From Tachypleus tridentatus (taxonomy: Eukaryota; Arthropoda; Merostomata; Xiphosura; Limulidae): DNA of 64,000 nucleotides. The stretch's first letter is position 1; the number at the start of each line of letters is the position of its first letter. The stretch covers positions 19,832,400 to 19,896,399 of the forward strand of contig NC_134828.1 in NCBI RefSeq assembly GCF_004210375.1, in the 5' to 3' direction. Positions 31,860 to 42,440 of this stretch are shown in pieces. A model generated the notes under the pieces. It was not told where the DNA came from, ran no database searches, and saw only the letters and a program-made list of their open reading frames with translations. The translations under genes were made by a program, and so were the position numbers.

Positions 31860-33885
31860 AGTTTTGATGTAAAGACAAGAGTCTTTACGTTTGATGTTTG
31901 AAGTTTTATTGGAAAGATTCTTTTACTGCTTTCGGTAAGTAACTTTCATTTTGTCTCCAAGGAATCTGTTTAAAATCAGACATAGTAATCTGAAGGATTT
32001 ATTCTAATCCAGTTTATACTTGGTTTGGTACTGAAATATGTTTATTTACTATGAGATTAGTGTGGTATAGATAAAAGTTTGTGTGACAGAATTCTTTAGA
32101 TATAAACATAAATTAACACATAAAGAAGTTATCAAAATGCAAACAGAATGATAAACGATTAAAAATATCGAGTGTAATGTAACACACAAAATCGTGGAGA
32201 CAAAGGTCAGAAAATCTAACTACATCACAGTTTTAGACATATATACGCTATACAAGTAAAACTGTCTGTGTGGATATGTTATCACAATTTCTGGTTTATG
32301 GCCTCAAAGAACCAGTGACCATAATTTCAGGTAATTTAGTTAAGAATTAAGTTATCACCAGATTAGAAAATTTATATCCACTGATAAACGGAGGTTTTTA
32401 GATGTAATTCTCTTCCAAATGGAGATATTCATGTTGTGAAGAAACAAAGACACAGATCGATAAATAACTTATCCACAGTACCACACAACAAAATATAAGA
32501 AAATATCCACAGTAACATACACTAAAATATAGCAAAATATCCACAGTAACATACACTAAGCTATAAAAAAATATCCACAGTACCACACACTGAAATATAA
32601 GAATATATCCACAGTACAATACGTTAAAATATAACAAAAAATCCACTGTATAATATTCTAAAATATATAGAGTACCATATATTAAAATACGACAAAATAT
32701 CCACAGTATCATACATTAAAATAAAGCAAAATATTCACAGTACCATACATTAAAATATAATAAAATCCACGGTACATACAGTAAAGTATAACAGACAATC
32801 CATAGTACAATGCACCAAAATATATCAAAATATACACTGTACCATACATTAAAATATAACAAAATATCCACAGTACCATACATTAAAATAAAACAGAATG
32901 TTCACAGTACCATACACTAAAATATAACAAAAATCCACAGTACATACAGTAAAGTATGACAGAATATCCATAGTACAATACACTAAAATATAACAAAAAT
33001 CCACAGTACATACAGTAAAGTATGACAGAATATCCATAGTAAAATACACTATCATATTCTAAAATATACATCGTACCATACATAAAAGTATAATAATATA
33101 TGCATAGTAACATACTCTAAAATGTAACAAAATATCCGCAGTACCATACATTAAGTGTGATAAAATATCCACAGTACTACACACAAAAATATCACAAAAT
33201 ATTCGCAGTACCATATGCTATAACATAAACAAATATCCACAGTACCATACGCAAAAAGACAACAAAACATCTACAGTATTATACACTAAAGACAACACAA
33301 TTTCCACCGTATTATGCACTAATATAAAATAAAGTATTTAAAACAAGGGTCATTTGAGGAATAATGAAAATAAATACAATAAGAACTCTTTATATCTAAT
33401 ACATGGGAAAAATTGTTGTACGTCTCTGATCTAGAAAATTATTTGTGATAACAGGATAATTGATAACCAGGGACGGCAACATGACTTTCTTCTGGACGAG
33501 TATTCTTATTTTATAAAGACGTAAGTTGTATTTCTGAACCAAACAAAGAGTATTCATGGTTTTAAGATTGAAATAAAACTGTAATATTTTCCGTGTAAAC
33601 TGTGATGGTTAGTGAGTTGTCAACAATAACTAAATAATAATTTGATTTATTATTGTTAGAAATAAGTGTTCAGCTCTTTATTGAATTTTGAATTTTTCTA
33701 CTATATGTTTCTCTGAACACATTTTAAAAGCTTACAGATGTATTTTATTTTTCTATCATATTCTAGATTGTCCGAACAAAGTTAAGTATTTCAGGAAGAA
33801 TATGAGAAACAGGAATACGGAAAGAGGAAACACTTCCTTTGAAGTATCAAAAACATTTGGATCTCCCCTTTCATAAAATCAAATT
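31860..33885 (-). repeat. Paralogous block, inverted diverged copy of 460-2600
   Basis: It aligns with the reverse complement of the left arm, and so directly with 61180-63260. Shared markers include 'aacacataaagaagttatca', the AT-rich minisatellite, 'aactctttatatctaataca', 'gataacaggataattgataa' and 'tctactatatgtttctctga'. It stops just before the transporter exon at 33919. Confidence 0.9.
32450..33330. repeat. AT-rich minisatellite, ~34-bp unit, expanded
   Basis: Units of 'aaaatatccacagtaccata' plus 'cactaaaatataac' repeat more than 20 times with much variation. It belongs to the same family as the arrays at 1030-1670 and 62110-62770, but is longer. Hydrophobic frames on the minus strand are repeat artefacts. 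Confidence 0.9.
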
Positions 33886-33918
33886 TCCTGGTATTGGAAT
33901 ATTCTAACTGTATTTCAG

Positions 33919-34826
33919 TGTATTGCTCAATGTATTCAATTAATGCTGGTTAAACTTACTCCAGGTGTCTCCAGACAGGTTATTTTGATTTACCGTGGAA
34001 TATACATGGCTGCTTTCTGTGTACCAGTTATTTTACATAGCCGTCACTCTTTCTTCCCAAAGATTCTGTTCCAGTATTTAATAATATGCATCCTAGGAAT
34101 TACTGGAACGATAGGTATATTGTTCTTGTATAATTCGTTAAACTTCTTGCCACTAAGCGATGTTACAGTCCTTACAAAGACAGAAATTATATTCACTGTA
34201 ATTTTAGCTTTTTTCATTCTGAAAGAAACAATACATTTTATTGACGTAATAGCCATCCCGTTAGCCATTGTTGGGATCATCTTAATTAGTTGTCCATCTT
34301 TTATTTTTGGAGGATTGGACAGTAAATTGGATGCACAATCTCGAATTGTTGGATCGTTACTAGCTGTTGGTTATGGTTTTTTTCTCCTCGTTGACGACCA
34401 TCATAGTGCGTAGGATAAAATCTTTAAACTATGCTGTGGTTATCTTCCATTACTGTGTCATCCAGACTCTACTGTTATACACTTATCAGTTTATTGTTAA
34501 CGAGACTGTATTTCCAGAATGTGGAACTGTGATTTGGTTTATACTTGGAATTGGAATACTTAGTTTTTCACTCAGTATTTTATGTTAACGCCCTCTACGT
34601 TGAAAAGGCTAGTTGTGTGGCTTTAGTGGGTTCCTTGGAAATTGTTTTTTCTTTTATCTTTCAAATCACGATAACTGGTGACGATATAACTTTGTCGAGT
34701 GTGGTAGGTGCAGTGTTCATTACATTAGCAGTAGTAATGAAAGCATGTCTTCAATGGTATTCTGAAAGTCCTGAGAGTTTTTGGAAAGCTTTGAACAAAA
34801 TAGGCTTAAGATACTTTAAACGTTAA
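33919..34826 (+). CDS. SLC35G-like EamA transporter exon, two apparent frameshifts
   Basis: An acceptor 'taactgtatttcag' precedes 33919, and an open frame (CIAQCIQLMLVKLTPGVS...) runs from there. About 301 codons follow to the TAA at 34824-34826. Content matches the drug/metabolite transporter superfamily, SLC35G1/TMEM20-like: VKLTPGVS and IYRGIYM at the start of EamA repeat 1, LPLSDVTVL, LAFFILKETIHF, VGIILISCPSFIFGG, then repeat 2 ending with NALYVEKASCVALVGSLEIV and FSFIFQITI. Several hydrophobic membrane spans are visible. SLC35G proteins are about 365 residues, so roughly the first 60-65 should come from an upstream exon I could not find. The frame shifts by +1 within the T8 run near 34377-34384 and again within the T5 run near 34563-34567. 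Removing one T at each restores homology, so these may be base-calling errors. Otherwise it is a young pseudogene. A truncated relative is at 29851-30109. Confidence 0.85.
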
Positions 34827-34829
34827 TAG

Positions 34830-35280
34830 AAGATTCGACTAAATTCTTTATACAGAAGTAATATGATCGATATGGACATTGAAATTCATAATATCAATTC
34901 TTAAAGTGTACTTGAAAAAAGTGTTTTTTTATCAACGTCATACTTTTAATGAATCTTTATTTATTAAGATTAATAACCATTAATTAATAAGAAATTATAA
35001 AATTAATAAGAAAAAATGTTAAAACCTTTATTGATGTAATCAAAATGCATGAAAAAGTATAAGTAAATATTCTGTAACATAAATATTGCTGTTAATATTT
35101 TTTAAAAATTTATCTCTGAGGTCATTCATAGAAACCAAAAAACATATTTGAAAACAAATAAAATAATATTATTACACAGAAGTTTCTAAAGACTAAACAC
35201 AGTTTTAGATAGAAATTTACATTGTAGGACTTTGGATTGTTTTTATTTTTCATACCATTAAAGTACACAAACTTTATTAT
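34830..35280. other. Region downstream of the transporter exon
   Basis: Very AT-rich. It would include the 3' UTR if the gene is expressed. No single polyadenylation signal stands out. Confidence 0.4.
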
Positions 35281-35281
35281 A

Positions 35282-35467
35282 TCATTTGTTAGAATGAGAC
35301 CTTGAACGCAAGCTCTGACTGGTTTCCTCATAGGAGGTGAGGAGCAGAGAGCTCCATGAGGTGGAAACAATGATGCTGTACTTATAAAATATGGAACCAG
35401 AGGGGCGTTTAGCTTGGCTTACGTTGCTGTTAGTCATAGTTCCACAAAGTGGAATCAGAGAGTGCAT
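35282..35467 (-). other. Small GC-richer reading frame, unknown
   Basis: This segment is richer in GC than its surroundings and has overlapping minus-strand frames. One reads ...QAKRPSGSIFYKYSII, then VSTSWSSLLLTSYEETSQSL. I do not recognise it. It could be a transposon end or an exon. Confidence 0.2.
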
Positions 35468-35469
35468 AA

Positions 35470-37150
35470 CTATAGGAAAGCGTGTAATGATGAAGTAATC
35501 ACTGCTGAGAGTTCATGAACCAACCACAAGAGAAAAATGTAGATCAATAAATATCAACATATCATCATATCTCTAGTAATGATAAAAGCCTAAGATTAAC
35601 ATTACATCTAGTTTATATACTATTTTACATAATTTTGAAAAGAATGAGGTGAAGTGATTAGTTCTATTAAGGCACTACAAGTGGATCATATAACTTAGAG
35701 GATATCATCATATAAAGTATCAGCTTACCGTTAGAGCTACCACTAATAAAATTAATTGTATTACGTAGATTTTACCATTAAATGCAAACAAATTATGTTG
35801 CTAATTCATATTAATAATCATTTAAAGAGTTGCTTCAAAGGAAAATTATTACTTGAATGATGCAACTGTTATAACACTGTTACGTCAGTCATGTTTTAGT
35901 TACACTGAATACGTTTTCTATTCAATTTTATAGCCAATACTATTTTACCTTATTTGCATAAAATAATTTTCACAATATATGTTGTAACATAATTATTTAT
36001 ATCTACATATTTACCACACATAATTATTTAACATTGAAACTTACAAACACATAATGCATATTTGAATATTTATACATATTGTCTGGTGTTATTGGTTACA
36101 TATATATTTATCCTACCTTCTATGTTTGTAACTCCATTGTTATAAATATCCCTAATTTCGATTTGGTGTCATACCTATAAGTCAGGTGATCGGTTTGTAA
36201 AACATTCCTATAAATTCACAAGAAGTGATTGCCTCTTGTTCCTCAGAGATCATAAGACAAAGGGGTATGACCTGTCTTGGCCATGTTTCAGTGCTAAAGA
36301 GCCTTGATCGTATTTCAAGATGTCAAGTAAGGAAGAGACAAACGTTATCCAATTTTACAGTAATTTCGCAAAAATCAATTGAAACGTTCTGTTGATGATA
36401 AATCGGGGTACAACGAGAAGCCTCTTGTCTCTAGAAAGTCTACTGAAAGAAAGTCAAGTCATGAACTGCTATTAAAGGTCTCACACTAAGATCGTATTTA
36501 CACGTGACCAAGGGTCCGTTAGACATAGAAAAGCACTGTAATATTTGATAGCGTTATTCCTCTCTTCTTTAAAACCGTTAGTCATTTTGAAACCATTGGT
36601 GGAATATTATCTGTTCCAGACGTCTTATCATGTGTTATTTTTACGAGGTGTACGTATATGAACATTTAGTATCTGATGTGCATTGGTAGGGAAAAGTAGC
36701 AACTAAAACATTATTAAAGGGTTATATCGTTTATACTAAAGCCATAGAATTTAGATGAACTGTTTCTTGTCATCACCCCATGCAATCGATATAGCCGTAT
36801 CAAGCATCTTTATTTAAGATATTTGCTTAAGTTCATTTTACTTGATGCTAACCACTCTTTAATTAGAATAATTTCATACAATTTAGTAAATTTTGCTGAA
36901 AAGTTGGTAATGAATAAGCAATAATAACCATCTTCCATTTGACTCTTTTGAAAACTTGAGCAAGAAACTGTTAATATAGTTTGTTCCGCCGAGCCAATGT
37001 TCATGTATCTGCCGTTTTTTTTACCTCATTTTTTGCTGTTTTAAATCAGCCATCTTTAATCAAATGACAAAAATTTAAAACGGGGAACGGTGTAATTTAC
37101 AAATAATTTTGTTCACCAGTTCCTAAATAAGAGATATTAATGAAAATGTT
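35470..37150. other. Unannotated AT-rich region
   Basis: Mostly featureless. Around 36235-36530 there is a slightly GC-richer stretch that could be a very old Tc1-type transposase remnant, but no motif is secure. Confidence 0.4.
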
Positions 37151-37154
37151 CCCC

Positions 37155-37265
37155 TCCTAGTAATACCGGGGCAAGTCTGCGGTCCTACAACGATAGAAGT
37201 CTGCTATTGATACCCGTGGTGGGCAGAGAACAAATAGCTCATTAACTTAAAACAAAACAAATTAA
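37155..37265 (+). repeat. SINE family B copy
   Basis: 'gcaagtctgcggtcctacaa', 'ctattgatacccgtggtggg', 'cagagaacaaatagctcatt' and an A-rich tail. Confidence 0.75.
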
Positions 37266-37293
37266 AACATATAATGTTTGGTTCTGAAATGGT

Positions 37294-37506
37294 TTATTCC
37301 ACAGTTAAAAATATAAATTTTCCATTCCCTTTGTGAACTCCTAAAAACCGTCCAATGTAAAATGCCCATTCATTTACACTTTTAACATGCTTTATTAAAT
37401 CCTGATCACCATTTACCAAAGCAGCCCATTTCAGTGGTCTGTTAGATGGCATTGCTATGAGGTTCGAATCTAAGGATGGAACATGGAGGCTGTATGTACT
37501 GTGCAT
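37294..37506 (-). other. 70-codon reading frame, unrecognised but protein-like
   Basis: The translation NRPLKWAALVNGDQDLIKHV, then KSVNEWAFYIGRFLGVHKGN, has balanced, protein-like composition and ends in a stop at 37294. A possible acceptor 'ccatctaacag' precedes the NRPLKW part. I cannot assign a family. It lies in single-copy DNA between a SINE and a Tc1 relic, and could be an exon or transposon-derived. Confidence 0.25.
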
Positions 37507-37529
37507 TCTGAATACGATTTGACATAGTG

Positions 37530-38690
37530 ACTACAGAATAACATGCCACGTTTATCACACATCGAAGATCACCATGCTGTCAGTTTTCTGCAACTGGATG
37601 CAAGCTAGAATGTGATGCAATCTGTCAATCATTATGAGGCTAGTTCAGTGCCACAGTTTGAGAGGATCATTTGATGACTAACAGCGTCCTGGATGTCAGT
37701 GCATCACTACATCAAGATAGAGCCTTTCATATGAGCCCAGATGGATAGTAAGACTTCACGTTATTCGTCAGGACTACTTGACCACCATAAAATGCATCTT
37801 TGACTAGTTAGGAACCAAAACTTCACTTTAGCACATCATCAAATCAAAATGTAATAATATAGGCAGCAAGAGAGATGATTGGTTTGGGTCTTCTTAGAAC
37901 AAAGCCATATGGTGCTATCTGTTACGTCCACTGAGAGAGAGTGAAACACTGTTCTATTCACAGATGAGTCACGTTTTCGTATTGTCGGGTCTGATGGACT
38001 TCAACTTGTCTGGAGAAAAGAAGGAAAACAATATGACGACAGACCAATCACTGGAGTGTCCCTAGTGTAGTGGTATGAGGAGGCAGCCACAGAATATCAC
38101 ATACAGAGGAACCTGAATGCTCAACGTGCTAAAACCCCACGTAATTTCCTTCCTCAGAGACCACCATGACGTCACTCTTTGTAGCTGGACAATGCTTGTT
38201 TACACTCTGCACGTATCCATGCAGAATATGTTGTCGTAATTATATGATCATTATACTTACCACTATCTTCACGGGACTGAAGATATATGGGATGAGGTAG
38301 GCTACAACACCTTTAAAGATTACAAAGAGAGCAGATAACAGTTGATCTAGATATTGCAGGACAAGTGGCGTGGGATTTTTCAATATAAAACAAGACATCT
38401 GGTAACCAGTAGTCTCCAGTGATCACCACAGAACAGAGAACAACTCATCCAAATACAGCAGGACGAGTGGCAGAAGTGTCTTCAATATGGGATAACACAT
38501 CTAGTAGCCAGTAATCTCCAGAGATTACCAGAGAACAGATATCAGCTTACCCATGTACTGCAAGACGACTGGCAGTATATTTTTCAATACAGGATAAGAC
38601 GTCTGGTAAGCAGTATGAGACGTATGACCATGGAACTCTTTGTTTACATTATTGAACAAAAAAAATCAACAACAAAAGACTGTCAGGTGT
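37530..38690 (+). mobile_element. Decayed Tc1-like transposon
   Basis: Plus-strand transposase fragments appear in order, with frameshifts and stops. They are an N-terminal part, a linker resembling VTTPHQDR (37700-37725), VLFTDESRFRIVGSDGLQLV with the first catalytic Asp (37950-38010), LDNACLHSARIHAEYV with the second Asp (38195-38235), EDIWDEVG with the catalytic Glu (38280-38300), and a C-terminal LQDDWQYIFQYRIRRLVSS. All three catalytic residues of the DD34E triad are traceable, but the gene is dead. Terminal repeats were not located. Confidence 0.85.
38360..38612 (+). repeat. ~102-bp tandem repeat within Tc1 transposase
   Basis: About two and a half copies of the region coding for LQDDWQ...RLVSS. 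The last two copies are in the same frame (102 bp is 34 codons): IQQDEWQKCLQYGITHLVAS then LQDDWQYIFQYRIRRLVSS. The first copy has stops. Confidence 0.85.
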
Positions 38691-38950
38691 TTCGGTTTAA
38701 ATATGTGAGTCCCCATTACTTAAAAACAGAGATAAACAGGGTTGTCAGAAAATTTATTTCTCTTCACCCCACTCATAAGTTTGGTATTTTGATCATGCAA
38801 CCCGAAAAAAAAAATATATAATAAAATAATACAATAATAATAATTCTAAACAAAACAACCATTTCTTGAATTTCACTTGAGAAAGGCTGGCAAGCCAGCA
38901 ACCCCAGAAAAACCAACAACAGACCCGATGTGTGAATATTACAGGAATCA

Positions 38951-39067
38951 ACGGCTGATGTGGGACTCAGGGCCCTTCAACGGCTGATGTGGGACTCGGG
39001 GCCCTTCAAAGGCTGATGTGGGACTCAGGGCTCTTCAACGAGTGATGTGGTACTCAGGATCTTTCAG
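38951..39067. repeat. 29-bp GC-richer minisatellite, four units
   Basis: Units at 38952, 38981, 39010 and 39039 share 'ggctgatgtgggactcaggg'. The higher GC is striking against the background. Confidence 0.95.
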
Positions 39068-39069
39068 AG

Positions 39070-39520
39070 CCGGATGGGGATCCGAAGATCCTATGATAAG
39101 ATTTTGATGTAGGGGATACAGAAGAACCCAACTTTTACTTGTCTGTCTCTAATTATTCCCTGAAGTGCCTGAGCTATACGACAGAAGTTACGATTCCTTT
39201 CTTTGTAAAAGATGTAAAAACAATATACAAACATTTACGATTATGGCTCTAGGTATTACATAAGTAACGAGGAGACTGGTGGATGTGTGTGTGTTTCAGC
39301 CATTGCTGGGAATTGTCGAGTTAGTGTGTTTTAGCATTGAGCTAGTATTTTGTAGCTGAATATTTTCTCACTAACATGGAGTAGAATATTAAGGGTTAGT
39401 CGATATGCCACGTTTATTATCTGGTATTGTATATTCTTTAATCGTTTCCTGAGGCGACTGGACGTGGTGCAAGTGACCATGCACCCATATTACATGAGAG
39501 GCCTGATAAACGCTTTGTAA
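39070..39520. other. Unannotated spacer
   Basis: No recognisable gene or repeat. Confidence 0.4.
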
Positions 39521-39524
39521 ATGG

Positions 39525-40560
39525 TTATGATGATGTCTTGGGAGCATCCTTTATAGGTGTTTCTGATCTGTCTGAGGTTACGTGTTGTTTCGCTGAATTA
39601 GAAATTCTGCTAAAATGCTGTGTCGAGTTCAGTGCCATATTAAAATGGTGTGTCCAGATCAGTGCCATGTTAAAATGGTGTGTCCAGTTCAGTGCCATAT
39701 TAAAATGGTGTGTCCAGTTTCGTGCTATGTTGAAAGTGTCTCCGAGGAATATAATCGATTTAGTAAATTTGATCTTAGTGTTTAATAAATTCACTTTTGT
39801 CTGTGTAATCTTCTTCTGTTTGCTTTTAAAACTCCTGTGAAATCTTTTTTCTTGTGTTTTGTTATGGATACACGCCACCTGTTACACCACGTCATTATGT
39901 GGTTCGACGAAATTTGAACTTTACTAGCCACGAATAGAGAGGTCAATCGATGTACTCCAAACTGCTACATCGTCTAAATATTGAGATGCGTGAGTATACG
40001 GGAGTTCTAGGAACGGGATACCATAGACGTGGATAATTTATAACAGCGGGCTTAGGGCTGACCCCTGGGGGACACCAGCCGTAAGAGTAAACGGACGTGT
40101 AAGCATTTGATGTATGCGAACTCTGGCTCGTCGATTTGAGAAAAAGCTCGAAATACATCTGATTATTGTGTCAGGGATCTTGAGATAGTGTAATTAAAAT
40201 AACATTATGCTTTGGCACTATCAAAAGATTTATTAACGTGAAGAAATGTAACGACTGTCATGTTGAATCCTTGAAATATGGTTTCAGTCAATCCACAAGG
40301 TGATCGCTCGTCTGTCTTTTGTGTCTGTCTTTTGTGTCTGTCTTTGTTTTGAATTTTCTTTATCATATAGTTGAGTTCCAGATGGTACAGTAATCTGTAA
40401 CTTATAATTCTTTACATTAGTTTACCTGTGGAATTGTGGAGGCTTATTGGTCTGTAGTTTGACAGGTCTCGTATGTCAGCGGAAATATTGGGACAAACAA
40501 TAATGATTGCGCTTTTCCAGTGTCTTTGACACTTGAAAGGAAGAATTTCCTCTTTCCGTA
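39525..40560 (-). pseudogene. Jockey-like LINE reverse transcriptase, most complete copy
   Basis: Read from 40560 to 39525 in broken frames: the TNYRPISL block; the first catalytic Asp region (VNKSFDSAK); NRRARVR and TRPFTLT with a GVPQGS-like block; LDDVAVWSTSIDLSIRG, the catalytic Asp pair; then IKFTKSIIFLGDTFN. This is the order of palm and thumb blocks in jockey/CR1 LINE reverse transcriptases. The element copied its own RNA at nicked chromosomal DNA. Here it is inactivated by frameshifts and by an expanded 30-bp repeat (39606-39735). Endonuclease and gag parts are absent. Confidence 0.8.
39606..39735. repeat. 30-bp in-frame minisatellite inside the LINE
   Basis: About four units of 'cagtgccatattaaaatggt' plus 'gtgtccagtt'. 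On the minus strand each encodes a ten-residue repeat (NWTHHFNMAL), placed right after FLGDTFN. Confidence 0.93.
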
Positions 40561-41411
40561 CTCCTGTTTTTCATATTCTTCGTGATTTATAGTTAACTCT
40601 GCTCGAACATCCAGAATATGATATATAAATAAAATATAGCTATAAGCTTTTAACATGTGTTCAGAGAAACATATAGTAGAAAAAGTCAAAACTTAATCAA
40701 TAGCTGAACACTTATTTCTTACCTTTAAAACAATAATAAATTAAGTTATTATTTAGTTGTTGTTCACTCACTGACCATTACAGATTACACAGTAAACATT
40801 ACAGTATTATTTCAATCTTACAACCATGAATAATGTTTGTTTGGTTCACAAATACAACCTACGTATTTACCTTGGTACAGTCAGAAGGAGAATCCTCGTT
40901 CATTAGAAAATCATGTTGCCATCATAATTGATAACAGGTTATCAATTATCCTGTTGTCACAAATGGTTTTGTAGATCGGAGACGTACACTATGTGTCCCA
41001 TGTATTAGATATAAAGAGTTCTAGCTGTATTGAATTTCATTATTCTGTTTCAAGTGATCCTTGTTTTAAATACTCTGCCTTAATTTATATACGGTATAAT
41101 ACGGTGGATATTTTGTTGTATTTTAGAATACGGACTTTGGATATATCATTATAAATCACTGTATGGTACTGTGTATCATTTGTTAGATTTTAGAGTATTG
41201 AAATGTGGTTATTTTATAAAATTATATTACATGGTACTGTGGATATTTTATTATATTTTAGCGTATGGAATTGTGTTTTTGTATTATATTTTAGTAAACG
41301 GTTCTGCGGTTATATTTTAGTATATTTTAGTGTATGCTACAATGGATATTTTATTATAGTTTAGTATGTAATGTGGATATTTTGTTACATTTAGTATCTG
41401 ATACCATGGAG
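40018..41411 (+). repeat. Direct repeat, second copy, at contig end
   Basis: It matches 1-1410 and is interrupted by the N gap inside the AT-rich minisatellite at 'ctgataccatggag'. Its upstream neighbour (39828-40017) is found in reverse at 63811-64000. Confidence 0.95.
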
Positions 41412-41911
41412 NNNNNNNNNNNNNNNNNNNNNNNNNNNNNNNNNNNNNNNNNNNNNNNNNNNNNNNNNNNNNNNNNNNNNNNNNNNNNNNNNNNNNNNNN
41501 NNNNNNNNNNNNNNNNNNNNNNNNNNNNNNNNNNNNNNNNNNNNNNNNNNNNNNNNNNNNNNNNNNNNNNNNNNNNNNNNNNNNNNNNNNNNNNNNNNNN
41601 NNNNNNNNNNNNNNNNNNNNNNNNNNNNNNNNNNNNNNNNNNNNNNNNNNNNNNNNNNNNNNNNNNNNNNNNNNNNNNNNNNNNNNNNNNNNNNNNNNNN
41701 NNNNNNNNNNNNNNNNNNNNNNNNNNNNNNNNNNNNNNNNNNNNNNNNNNNNNNNNNNNNNNNNNNNNNNNNNNNNNNNNNNNNNNNNNNNNNNNNNNNN
41801 NNNNNNNNNNNNNNNNNNNNNNNNNNNNNNNNNNNNNNNNNNNNNNNNNNNNNNNNNNNNNNNNNNNNNNNNNNNNNNNNNNNNNNNNNNNNNNNNNNNN
41901 NNNNNNNNNNN
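41412..41911. other. Assembly gap, exactly 500 N
   Basis: A fixed-length run of Ns marks a scaffold join of unknown true size and uncertain orientation. Long frames reported across it are meaningless. Confidence 0.99.
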
Positions 41912-42349
41912 ATATATATATATATTATTACCATCACAATAGACCCAATGTGTGTACAAAACAACTTAGTCATTTTGAAACAAGTGGTGAAGCTAAAAAA
42001 TCAAATTCAATATTTTTTCAAAGTATAAGGCAATCGTAGCTATTTAACCTAAAGCACAAAGGATTCTGTAAGAACCAGATGCCAATGGAAGTTTGATTAT
42101 AATTTTGTATACGATAATAATTAAACATTCAAAATAGTGTGACATTATTTACAATTTTGGAAGAACTGAGATTAGTTACAGAATATTTTAAAGGAACCAT
42201 AAACAACCAAATGTAGAACACGTTAGGAAGAAACTTTGCGTTGACGAAGATCAGTAAAAAGGTAGAAATATTTGGCCCTAAACTATTAAACAGTTGTTAT
42301 TAATAGATAAGTAAAAACACAAAATAATAGGTGACATAAACCTTCTAAA

Positions 42350-42440
42350 GGCTAGTACAGCTGTATGTCGCGGATTTTACAACGTTCGATTCCCTGGTGG
42401 GCTTGGTAGATATCTGATGTGTCTTTGCAATAAGAAAACA
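42350..42440 (+). repeat. SINE family B relic (mirror of 20955-21048)
   Basis: Same relic in the opposite orientation, with local differences such as 'gtcgcggattttacaacgtt'. Confidence 0.6.

Noticed and set aside
36235..36530. Possible third Tc1-type transposase
   Set aside because: A short frame starting MSSKEETNVIQFYSNFAKI and some downstream text are suggestive, but no catalytic or HTH motif is secure, so I left it as unannotated.
37440..37490. Isolated 'gaggttcgaatctaagg' resembling a tRNA B box
   Set aside because: No cloverleaf or A box at the right distance, and no SINE body. Probably chance.
1..41411. Terminal direct repeats as LTRs or a circular molecule
   Set aside because: The repeat contains a LINE fragment and a minisatellite, and no primer-binding site, polypurine tract or retroviral-type genes lie between the copies. 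A circular origin cannot be told from tandem or allelic redundancy because the contig start is outside the window.
41317..41973. Frames of about 200 codons across the centre
   Set aside because: They consist almost entirely of Ns from the 500-base gap.
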